Shown here piece by piece: positions 51,381-59,473 of a stretch of DNA of 64,000 nt (the stretch's first letter is position 1; each line of letters opens with the position of its first letter). The notes under the pieces were generated by a model, which had not been told where the DNA came from, made no database searches, and saw nothing but the letters and a program-made list of their open reading frames with translations. The translations under genes were made by a program, and so were the position numbers. Location of the stretch: NCBI GenBank assembly GCA_028285105.1, contig JANQQE010000027.1, positions 1-64,000 on the forward strand, written 5' to 3'. Source of the stretch: Alphaproteobacteria bacterium. Its GTDB lineage: Bacteria; Planctomycetota; Phycisphaerae; UBA1845.

Positions 51381-53453
51381 ATGAGTACGAACCCAGCACT
51401 AACGACATTTCGAAACATCGGGATCGCAGCCCACATCGATGCGGGCAAGACGACCACGACCGAACGCATCCTGTTCTACACCGGTGCGAGTCATCGCATG
51501 GGCAACGTCGATGATGGGACGACGGTTACCGACTTTGAAAAACAGGAGCAGCAACGTGGGATCACGATTTATTCTGCGGCTGTGAGTTGCCCATGGCAGG
51601 GGCATACGATTAACCTGATTGACACGCCGGGGCACGTTGATTTTACGGCAGAGGTGGAGCGATCGTTACGTGTACTCGACGGTATGGTTGCGGTTTTCGA
51701 TGCGAAGGAAGGCGTCGAAGCACAAAGCGAAACGGTCTGGCGGCAGGGCAACAAGTACAACGTTTCCCGAATTTGTTTCATCAACAAGATGGACAAGATC
51801 GGTGCCGATTTTCATGCCAGCGTCGAATCCATTCGCACGCGATTTGATGCAAACGTTGTTCCCGTTCAGCTTCCCATCGGTGCGGAGAATACCTTTGAAG
51901 GTGTAATCGATCTGATGTCGATGCAGGCGCTTTATTTTCAGGGTGCCGACAGCGGTTCCAAAGTTCAGCAGAAAGACATTCCGGATCGTTTGAAGGACGC
52001 TGCACAGTCTGCACGGCAGGAAATGATCGAGCGAATCTGCGAAACCGACGATGCTTTGGCAGAGCGATTTCTTTCCGATGAGGAAATTTCAGTCGCCGAT
52101 TTGAAAAAGGCACTTCGGGCAGCGACGATCGCGAACAAGGTGCGGCCGGTGCTTTGCGGTTCGGCGCTTTCGTACATGGGCGTGCGTCCGCTGCTTGACG
52201 CGGTGTGCGATTACCTTCCCTCTCCTTTGGACATGCCATCGATCCACGCCAAGACGGCGGATGGCAAACACGACAAAGAGATCACCAACGATCCGAAGGC
52301 ATCCCTCGTTGCGTTCGTTTTCAAGATCGTTACCGAAAAGCCCGTCGATCTGTATTTCTTGCGCATCTATTCAGGCACGATGAAACCGAACTCGCGCGTG
52401 TTCAATCCGCAGAAGGGCGAAAAGGAAAACATCACGCGATTGTTTCGAATGTACGCCAAGCGGCGCGACACGCTCGATTCGGCAAGCGCGGGTGAAATCG
52501 TCGGCGTTGTGGGGCCAAAATTCGCCTTGACCGGTCATACGTTGTGCGATCCAAATCGACAGGTTGTGTTGGAAACGATTGAGTTTCCAGAAACGGTGGT
52601 GTCTCAATCGATCGAGCCGGCATCGTCGCGCGATCGCGACAAACTCATCGACGCGTTATCCGCGCTTGCAAAGCAAGATCCGACGTTTCAATACCGGATG
52701 GATGAAGAGACCGGTCAAACGTTGATTTCAGGAATGGGTGAACTGCATCTCGAGGTATTGGCCAAGCGCATCGTCGATGACATGAATGTCGACGTTCGCA
52801 TCGGCAAGCCCCGGGTGTCGTATCGGGAGGCTGTTTCGCTGTCGGCAGAGGTTGAAGAGCGGTTCATCAAAGAAATTGGTGGCAAGCCGCAGTTTGCTGT
52901 CGTCCGACTCAAGATCGAACCAGCCAGCGAAGGCGTTGATGAAGATCAGATGTTCCGCTGTCAAGTTCCGGATGGAACCATCGCACCTGAATTCCTGGCA
53001 GCGATCAAGACCGGCGTGAAAGATGCAGCGCTGGGCGGTCCGCTCCTGGGCTACCCAATGATCAAGTGGAAAGCCACGCTTCTGCACGCCGAGCAAAACG
53101 ATTTGGACAGTACCGACGTGGCGTTCGAAAATGCGGCGAGGATCGCGTTTACGAAAGCGGCAGAACAAGGCGGGCCGCAATTGATGGAACCGATCATGGC
53201 CGTTGAAATACGCACGCCGGATCAGTACTTCGGGGCGATCAACTCCGACCTTCACGCCCGCCGCTCGATCATCACCGATACAGATGTTTCTGGCGACAAT
53301 CGTGTTATCCAAGCCGAGGTGCCATTGGCAGAGATGTTCGGTTATACGACCCACCTACGAAGTCTTAGTCAGGGACGAGCGACGGCGAGCATGGAGCCAT
53401 TGCAATATGCCCCGGTTCCGCCACAGGTGGCAAATTCAATGCTGGCGAACTAG
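51381..53453 (+). CDS. fusA: Elongation factor G, with divergent domain IV tips
   Basis: A 690-residue translocase GTPase: G1 AHIDAGKTTTTERI, switch I QRGITIYSAAV, G3 DTPGH, G4 NKMDK, complete through domain V. Domain IV differs from E. coli at both tips. The loop usually reading GSYHEVDSSE is AEQNDLDSTD, lacking the conserved His; and SGGRGQYGHV is IGGKPQFAVV. This resembles the spdEFG / mitochondrial-type EF-G lineages known in planctomycetes and spirochaetes, where a second EF-G handles recycling. Because a terminator precedes it, it likely has its own promoter (51272-51380), though I could not identify one. Confidence 0.95.
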   Translation: MSTNPALTTFRNIGIAAHIDAGKTTTTERILFYTGASHRMGNVDDGTTVTDFEKQEQQRGITIYSAAVSCPWQGHTINLIDTPGHVDFTAEVERSLRVLDGMVAVFDAKEGVEAQSETVWRQGNKYNVSRICFINKMDKIGADFHASVESIRTRFDANVVPVQLPIGAENTFEGVIDLMSMQALYFQGADSGSKVQQKDIPDRLKDAAQSARQEMIERICETDDALAERFLSDEEISVADLKKALRAATIANKVRPVLCGSALSYMGVRPLLDAVCDYLPSPLDMPSIHAKTADGKHDKEITNDPKASLVAFVFKIVTEKPVDLYFLRIYSGTMKPNSRVFNPQKGEKENITRLFRMYAKRRDTLDSASAGEIVGVVGPKFALTGHTLCDPNRQVVLETIEFPETVVSQSIEPASSRDRDKLIDALSALAKQDPTFQYRMDEETGQTLISGMGELHLEVLAKRIVDDMNVDVRIGKPRVSYREAVSLSAEVEERFIKEIGGKPQFAVVRLKIEPASEGVDEDQMFRCQVPDGTIAPEFLAAIKTGVKDAALGGPLLGYPMIKWKATLLHAEQNDLDSTDVAFENAARIAFTKAAEQGGPQLMEPIMAVEIRTPDQYFGAINSDLHARRSIITDTDVSGDNRVIQAEVPLAEMFGYTTHLRSLSQGRATASMEPLQYAPVPPQVANSMLAN

Positions 53454-53711
53454 GTTGGCGATCAACTCTCGCGGGGGTTTGCGCTATTTTGGGCGTTATA
53501 GCGATCAGCGGGGTGTTATCGCACCTTAGGTCTTATGGCAGCATGATTTGCGACGGTCGGTTGCGTTGACTTCATTCGGGTATTCTCTTACGCTGCGCGG
53601 CTCGGAGTTGGCCGAGATATCGCCTTCAGCTTTGAGGGTTTCGATACTTCCAAAACATAGTCAGATGCGCGGTCATACAAAGTGGGCTGCGGTCTTGGTT
53701 TGCAGGCAAAC

Positions 53712-54605
53712 ATGAAAGCAAAACGCAGACACGAACTGAAAGAAAACGATCTGGCCCATGCGTTGGAGCAGTTGGGCGCCTCATTTAAGGATTGGGGCGG
53801 GTACGTCATTGGCGGGTTGGCGATCGTCTTTGTTGGCGTGGTGATTTTCACGTACATGAAGACCGCACGCGAAACGGCGCTGGACGATTCATACGCTCAA
53901 ATGCAGAAAGAGAGCAATGTTGCGCCGGCAGGAGTTCCCAAGACGAATGAAGAATTACTTCGATCTTTAACCCGCATTGGCGACTTGGCCGATCAAAGCA
54001 ACAACGATGAATTCAAAGTTGAAGCACGATTGCTGCGTGCCGAATTGGCGCTGCAGACGGCAGTCACGTCAGAAGGTGGCGTCGATAAGGCTTTTCTTGA
54101 TGAAGCTGAGAAAGGGTTCGAGACACTCGTTCGCGATTACAAGAATCTTCCGATTTATTACGGTCGAGCGCTTTACGGATTGTTTCAAGTTGAATCCAAC
54201 GCCTTTGCTGTCGATGGCGATGCTTCGCGAAAGGCTGCGGCTGAGGGTCATCTCCTCAAACTTCGTGACGATTCGCGATTGGCAGGCGTTCCGCTTCAAC
54301 AGTTGGCCGTCGATCGGTTGAACGAGTTGGACGATATCTTCACGAAGGTTGAATTCCCTAGCCAGCCGTCGAATGCGATTCAAAGTGTCATTTCGCCCAC
54401 GCAACCGAGTACGACAATCACGATCGGCGACTCGGGCGATTCTCCGTCCGATGCACCGCCTGATGAACAGGGCGAAACGTCAGATGATGGGGCCAGCAAC
54501 GTCGAAACTGGCGATACCGGAACTGGTGAAGATGATGCTGGCGACGAAGCGGCAGATTCTGAGGCAGACTCAGAACCTGCCCCCGTCACCGATGACCAAA
54601 ACTAA
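53712..54605 (+). CDS. Membrane-anchored tetratricopeptide-like protein (YfgM-like layout)
   Basis: A 297-residue protein: a basic cytosolic start KAKRRHELKENDLAHALEQL, one membrane helix (WGGYVIGGLAIVFVGVVIFTYM, about 28-50), a helical periplasmic domain with repeat-like helices (LRAELALQTAV, AEKGFETLVRDYKNLPIYYGRALYGLF), and an acidic Asp/Glu/Thr-rich tail of about 70 residues. The layout resembles YfgM / TPR anchor proteins, and the N-terminal motif recurs in planctomycetes. ATG at 53712 is chosen, since the earlier in-frame start adds only ten residues. Role unknown, possibly envelope protein handling. Confidence 0.65.
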   Translation: MKAKRRHELKENDLAHALEQLGASFKDWGGYVIGGLAIVFVGVVIFTYMKTARETALDDSYAQMQKESNVAPAGVPKTNEELLRSLTRIGDLADQSNNDEFKVEARLLRAELALQTAVTSEGGVDKAFLDEAEKGFETLVRDYKNLPIYYGRALYGLFQVESNAFAVDGDASRKAAAEGHLLKLRDDSRLAGVPLQQLAVDRLNELDDIFTKVEFPSQPSNAIQSVISPTQPSTTITIGDSGDSPSDAPPDEQGETSDDGASNVETGDTGTGEDDAGDEAADSEADSEPAPVTDDQN

Positions 54606-54917
54606 GGCTCGCCAATATTGGGGCGTTTGACCACAGTAGTCAGCTAGAATCTCAGCATGTTCGATCTGAGAGGCATTGAGAGGTATTTGTTAGGTCCCAA
54701 CTCGCCTGATCGGACTTTGGTTAGCCTGTTCGCGACACCCTGACCGACATATAATCCAGAAGGATAACGTATCACCGGTACAAAACCCGAAACCGGGTTG
54801 CCAGAGTGCTGGCGAATAGCGCGTCGACTGGCTGGCTGGAAAGCCGAAACAAGGGCGCAGAGGCACGGTCAGCCTTCTCTGGAAGCCGTCCGAATCGAAA
54901 AGCCATCCGAACGAATC
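54606..54917. other. Leader region of the RND efflux genes
   Basis: No gene found. A perfect TATAAT at 54750-54755 could be the -10 box of the efflux operon, but no good -35 lies 16-18 bases before it. Confidence 0.4.
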
Positions 54918-56255
54918 ATGCCAGACCAACACGAATTGACATCTAGAGCGCAACGGCATCCAGCCGCCCTGTGGGTATTCCTGGCGATCATCGGTTTCGC
55001 CCTTGGCGGAACGGCGTACATGATGCGGCGCGCAGACGCCCGCGTTCAATCAACCGACAACGACATTGAAGAGAAGGCCGTTCCGGTCGAGGTCTTCGTC
55101 GTGCGTCATCGGACGGTACCGCAAATCATTGAAGCACGCGGTTTCCTGAGCGGTGTGGACGAATTATCGATTCGCAGTGAGGTTGACGGAAAAGTCATAT
55201 CGCACGGCGCCGAAGATGGCGCGAAGACCAATGCGGGCGATGTGTTGATCGAGATCGACGATACGTTTTACGTCTTGGCTGAACGACAAGCTAAAGCCGA
55301 ATTGGTGCGGCTAGAGGCCGTCATTGCCGAGGCCAGGACGGCGCTCGAGCAGACCGAGGCTCAGCTTGAAGCTGCGTCTGCCCGCCGGGCCAACGCCGTT
55401 GATGAATTGAATCGTGCACGGGCACTCGTTGAATCCGGATCGTTTTCGCCGATAGAATTCCAACGCATCGAAACAACATTCGAAACCACTGATGCCGATC
55501 TTAGAGCGGCGGATGCAGCGAAGGGTCGAGCAAGCAACCAGTTGGCTGTCTCCGAAGCAGCTGTCGCGATTGCGCAAGCTTCGTACGACAACGCAGTTGC
55601 GCGCCTTGAGCGCTGTGTGATTCGATCTCCGATCTCCGGCCGGGTTAATCGGTTTCTCATCGAGCCGGGCGAATTGGCGATGGCTTCGGCACCGCTGGTT
55701 GACCTGGTCCGACTCGATCAGATGAAGATTCTTGTCGAACTTTCCGGCGCAGACATCGGTTTGGTTGAACTTCTAAGCAAAGCCGAAATCAGCATCGATT
55801 CGGCGCCCGATCGCGCTTACGCGGGTCGGCTTCATCACGTGGCACCCAAGATGGATCCGATCAGTCGAAAGTTTCAGGTCGAGTTATTGGTGAACAATCC
55901 GGACGAAACGCTTCTTTCCGGCATGTTTGGAAAGGTGCGATTGCACTGTGGAGAACTGTCCGACGCGATGACGATTCCGCGGTCGGCGGTCTTCAAGCAG
56001 TATGGTGCAGACCATTGCCACGTCGTTTCGGAAATTGACGGGAAGTTGGCTTCAAAACTGCGTCGGGTCGAAGTCGAATCGGTGCGATCGCATCTCGATA
56101 AGGTGCAGGTCATTTCGGGGCTGAAAGAAGGGGAAAAGATCATACTCTCACGCCGTCGAGACGTTCGCGATGGCGTACACATTGCAGTGGGTCGGCTGCA
56201 CGATCCCGACTCGTTGGCCCGCAGTGAACCACAGTCAGCCACTTCTTTTGACTAG
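54918..56255 (+). CDS. RND efflux membrane fusion protein (HlyD/AcrA family)
   Basis: A 445-residue periplasmic adaptor. It has an N-terminal membrane helix (ALWVFLAIIGFALGGTAYMM), a lipoyl half-motif (IRSEVDGKVISHGAEDGAKTNAGDVLIEIDD), a long alpha hairpin coiled coil (about residues 115-225), the second lipoyl half (CVIRSPISGRVNRFLIEPGELA), a beta barrel and a membrane-proximal domain (GMFGKVRL, IPRSAVFK). It links an RND pump to an outer-membrane channel. ATG at 54918 is used. It precedes the pump gene by 27 bases; no TolC-like gene is seen. Confidence 0.92.
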   Translation: MPDQHELTSRAQRHPAALWVFLAIIGFALGGTAYMMRRADARVQSTDNDIEEKAVPVEVFVVRHRTVPQIIEARGFLSGVDELSIRSEVDGKVISHGAEDGAKTNAGDVLIEIDDTFYVLAERQAKAELVRLEAVIAEARTALEQTEAQLEAASARRANAVDELNRARALVESGSFSPIEFQRIETTFETTDADLRAADAAKGRASNQLAVSEAAVAIAQASYDNAVARLERCVIRSPISGRVNRFLIEPGELAMASAPLVDLVRLDQMKILVELSGADIGLVELLSKAEISIDSAPDRAYAGRLHHVAPKMDPISRKFQVELLVNNPDETLLSGMFGKVRLHCGELSDAMTIPRSAVFKQYGADHCHVVSEIDGKLASKLRRVEVESVRSHLDKVQVISGLKEGEKIILSRRRDVRDGVHIAVGRLHDPDSLARSEPQSATSFD

Positions 56256-56282
56256 CCTGTTGGCTGGGCTTCTAATTCCCTC

Positions 56283-59200
56283 ATGTCACTCACCCGAATT
56301 TCCGTGAAGCAGGTCGTGCTGATGAACTTGTTGTTCATCGTCATGATCGTTGCGGGCAGTATGGTTTTGACCCGACTTCCGATTGACGTATACCCGGATA
56401 CATCGCTTGACATTGCGACGATAACGACGGTCTGGACCGGGGCATCGAGCGAAGAAATTGAGCGACTGGTCACGCGGAAGATCGAGGAAGAAATCGAGGA
56501 CGTTCGAGGGCATGATCGCATTTTCAGTGTGTCTCAGCCCGACGCATCGATCATCACCGTCAAGTTCCGAGAAGACATGTCGCCGGCTGATACGCAGGCG
56601 TCGTTCGAGGATCTTCGACTCAGGCTCGATCGGGTCACTGATCTGCCCTCCGATGCGGAACCGCCGGAACTTCAGCGCATCACGACCGACGAAGTCATGC
56701 CGCTCTTGCAAATTGGGGTGGCTGCGACCGGTGAGTTCGATGAAGGGGTGCTTCGGCGGGTGACGTTGAATCTCAAAGACGCGATTCGATCCATCAACAA
56801 TATTTCAAAGGTTCACCCCATCGGTATTCGCGACCGCGAGATACACATCAAGTTCGACAAGTCCGCGCTCGAAAAACACGGGCTCAGTCTGAAGCAAGCC
56901 GCCGAGATCATTCAGGCGAACAACATGAGTTTGCCGGCAGGATACCTTCGGATGGGCGATTCGGAGATCACGCTGCGCAGCGTCGGTGAAGCCGAAGAAT
57001 GGACGGAACTGGGCGACATTCGAGTCGTTCGCAGCCCTTCCGGTGCGCACGTTCTGCTGCGCGAGATCGCCGAAATCGAGGAATCGTTTGAAAGAGCGTT
57101 CTGGGCCGCCCGCGTGAATGGTCGCCCGGCAATGATCTTGCAGATTGCAAAAGAAGCAGGGGCCAATTCGCTGACCGTACGCGAAGATATCGCCAATTGC
57201 ATCGAAACGTTTCAAAACAACCTTAACGTTGACGGTATCTCCATCGACATCCAGGCCGACACAACTGCAGTGATCTCCAGCCGCCTGGATGTATTGAAAA
57301 AGAACCTGTTCGTCGGAATGATTCTGGTTTTCATCGTGTTGTGGATGTCGGTCGGATTGCGCAACTCGGCGCTGGCGGTCATCGGAATTCCGTTCGCGTT
57401 CTTGTGCGCGATTATTTTTATGTGGGTGATCGGTGTGTCGCTGAACGCGGTGAGTGTGTTCTCGCTGGTGTTGGTGACGGGGATGATCGTAGACGATGCG
57501 ATTGTTGTCCTTGAGAACATTTATCACTACGTCCAGAAGGGCGTACCCGTTAAGGAAGCGGTCATCATGGGGACCGACGAAGTCGCCTGGCCGGTGGTGA
57601 CGTCAACGCTGACGACGGTCATGGCGTTCCTGCCGATGCTCGTGATGACCGGCGTGCTGGGACGGTTTTTTTCGATCGTTCCAAAGACGGTGACGGTTGC
57701 ATTGGCAGCGTCATTGTTTGAATGCATGCTGATATTACCGGTTCATTACCTTGATTGGGGCCCTAAGCGAAGAGAAGTCAATGCGTCGCCGTCAAAGAAA
57801 CAGAGATTTGCGTGGTTATCTGGTGTCTGGCAGCGGGTTGTCAACGCATACGATGTCATCCTGACGCAGGTGTTGGCGTATCGGTATCTCGGCCCGGTCG
57901 TCATCGTTGTTTGCGGGCTGTTCGTCTGGCAGGCTCAGCGGACATTGGTTGTCGAGATGTTCCCTTCTGACTTTCCCACGTTTGTGGTGGATATGAGTCT
58001 TAAGCCGGGGACGAATCTTGCTGCGACCGCACGCGAAGTCGACCGGTTCTCACCCATCATCGACAAATTCAAGCCCGACAAAGTGCTTCGATCAGTAACA
58101 GCCGTCGGGCTGAAAATCAACGAAGACAATCAACGTATCATGCGCACCGACATCGCCCAGACGTGGATCGACGTGACCACCGATACGTCACGCGGCAGCG
58201 ATCCGGTTGATGTCATCAATGCCATCCGCAAGGAACTCCTCGCGTACATGGAGGCCCACCCGGACTGTCTGGTCGAAAGCCTGCAGGTTTGGCCGATTCG
58301 CGATGGACCACCCGTCGGCAAACCGGTGGCGATTCGCGTGGAGCATCCAGACTACGATGTGGCGCTTGGCGTCGTCGAAAAAATCCGAGAACGTTTGATA
58401 AACATGTCTGGCGTTCACGACGTTGCAGACAATCTTCAACTGGGTAACCGCGAACTGGTCATGCGCGTGGCCGACGATCGGGCGAGCGAGTTGGGCGTGA
58501 CGTTTCTCGATGTGGCGACAGCGCTTCGAGGGGCAAAAGAAGGTCTTGACGTCGGCGTCTTCAAAGACACGTTGCACGAAGAGGACGTGGATATCAAGGT
58601 GCGTTACGCCGATTCGTATGTGCAGGACGTGAATCAACTAACCGACATCGATGTGATCGGTTCGCAGACGGGGGCGAGTGTCAAGTTGCATCAGGTCGCC
58701 GATCTCGAATTCGATCAGACCTATACGAATCGGTATCACTTCAACAGCAAGCGTGCGGTGGAGGTTACGGCGGCTGTCGATACCGAATTCACCGACGCCA
58801 AGATTGTCAACGAAGCGATCATGGCCGAGTTCGGACCGTTGGCTGAGACGGACGAAAAACTGACGATCACAACCGGTGGTCAGTTTGCCGAAACGCAGGA
58901 AAGCTTTCAAAGCTTAAAGCAAAGTGCCATCATCGCGCTGGGTTTGATGTATTTGATTCTCGCTTCGCAGTTCAGAAGTTACATTCAGCCGTTCGTGATT
59001 CTGACGGCGGTCATTTTCGGTGTGATGGGTATGGTTGTGGGACTGGTCATGAATGGCTATCCGTTCAGTGTCGTGACGGGCATTGCGATGGTGGGGTTGA
59101 GTGGGGTCGTGGTGAACGATGCCCTGGTGCTGCTGGATTTCATCAACTCGGAACGGCGAAACGGGGCTACGGTCGAAGAAGCGGTGCGGGCTGGCAGCAA

Positions 59201-59465
59201 GCGGCGATTGCGGGCGATCCTGCTGACGACGGTGACCACGGTGGTCGGTTTGGCCCCGATGGCTATTGGGGTTGGGGGGTATAGTAAAATCTGGTCGCCA
59301 TTTGCGATGAGCATGTGCTGGGGAATCACGTTCGCCACGATCCTCACATTGGGCGCGGTGCCGGCGCTCTATTACATTGTTGAAGACATAAAGGCGTTTG
59401 TTGCACGCATTTTTGGCCGATCGATTACCAACTCCAACCCGAATGCGGTTGCGGGTGAAGCTTAG
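56283..59465 (+). CDS. RND efflux pump permease (AcrB/HAE superfamily)
   Basis: A 1060-residue proton-driven pump with twelve predicted membrane segments and two large periplasmic loops. The N-terminus LTRISVKQVVLMNLLFIVMIVAG and porter-domain start LPIDVYPDTSLDIATITTVWTGAS are typical. Transmembrane helix 4 carries the proton-relay Asp pair in TGMIVDDAIVVLENIYHY. Helix 10 reads GLSGVVVNDALVLLDFIN, where AcrB has the Lys940 motif; the Lys is absent, as in a large subgroup of RND proteins of unknown substrate. Substrate cannot be predicted; drugs, lipids or fatty acids are all possible. Confidence 0.94.
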   Translation: MSLTRISVKQVVLMNLLFIVMIVAGSMVLTRLPIDVYPDTSLDIATITTVWTGASSEEIERLVTRKIEEEIEDVRGHDRIFSVSQPDASIITVKFREDMSPADTQASFEDLRLRLDRVTDLPSDAEPPELQRITTDEVMPLLQIGVAATGEFDEGVLRRVTLNLKDAIRSINNISKVHPIGIRDREIHIKFDKSALEKHGLSLKQAAEIIQANNMSLPAGYLRMGDSEITLRSVGEAEEWTELGDIRVVRSPSGAHVLLREIAEIEESFERAFWAARVNGRPAMILQIAKEAGANSLTVREDIANCIETFQNNLNVDGISIDIQADTTAVISSRLDVLKKNLFVGMILVFIVLWMSVGLRNSALAVIGIPFAFLCAIIFMWVIGVSLNAVSVFSLVLVTGMIVDDAIVVLENIYHYVQKGVPVKEAVIMGTDEVAWPVVTSTLTTVMAFLPMLVMTGVLGRFFSIVPKTVTVALAASLFECMLILPVHYLDWGPKRREVNASPSKKQRFAWLSGVWQRVVNAYDVILTQVLAYRYLGPVVIVVCGLFVWQAQRTLVVEMFPSDFPTFVVDMSLKPGTNLAATAREVDRFSPIIDKFKPDKVLRSVTAVGLKINEDNQRIMRTDIAQTWIDVTTDTSRGSDPVDVINAIRKELLAYMEAHPDCLVESLQVWPIRDGPPVGKPVAIRVEHPDYDVALGVVEKIRERLINMSGVHDVADNLQLGNRELVMRVADDRASELGVTFLDVATALRGAKEGLDVGVFKDTLHEEDVDIKVRYADSYVQDVNQLTDIDVIGSQTGASVKLHQVADLEFDQTYTNRYHFNSKRAVEVTAAVDTEFTDAKIVNEAIMAEFGPLAETDEKLTITTGGQFAETQESFQSLKQSAIIALGLMYLILASQFRSYIQPFVILTAVIFGVMGMVVGLVMNGYPFSVVTGIAMVGLSGVVVNDALVLLDFINSERRNGATVEEAVRAGSKRRLRAILLTTVTTVVGLAPMAIGVGGYSKIWSPFAMSMCWGITFATILTLGAVPALYYIVEDIKAFVARIFGRSITNSNPNAVAGEA

Positions 59466-59473
59466 GTTTTTCA

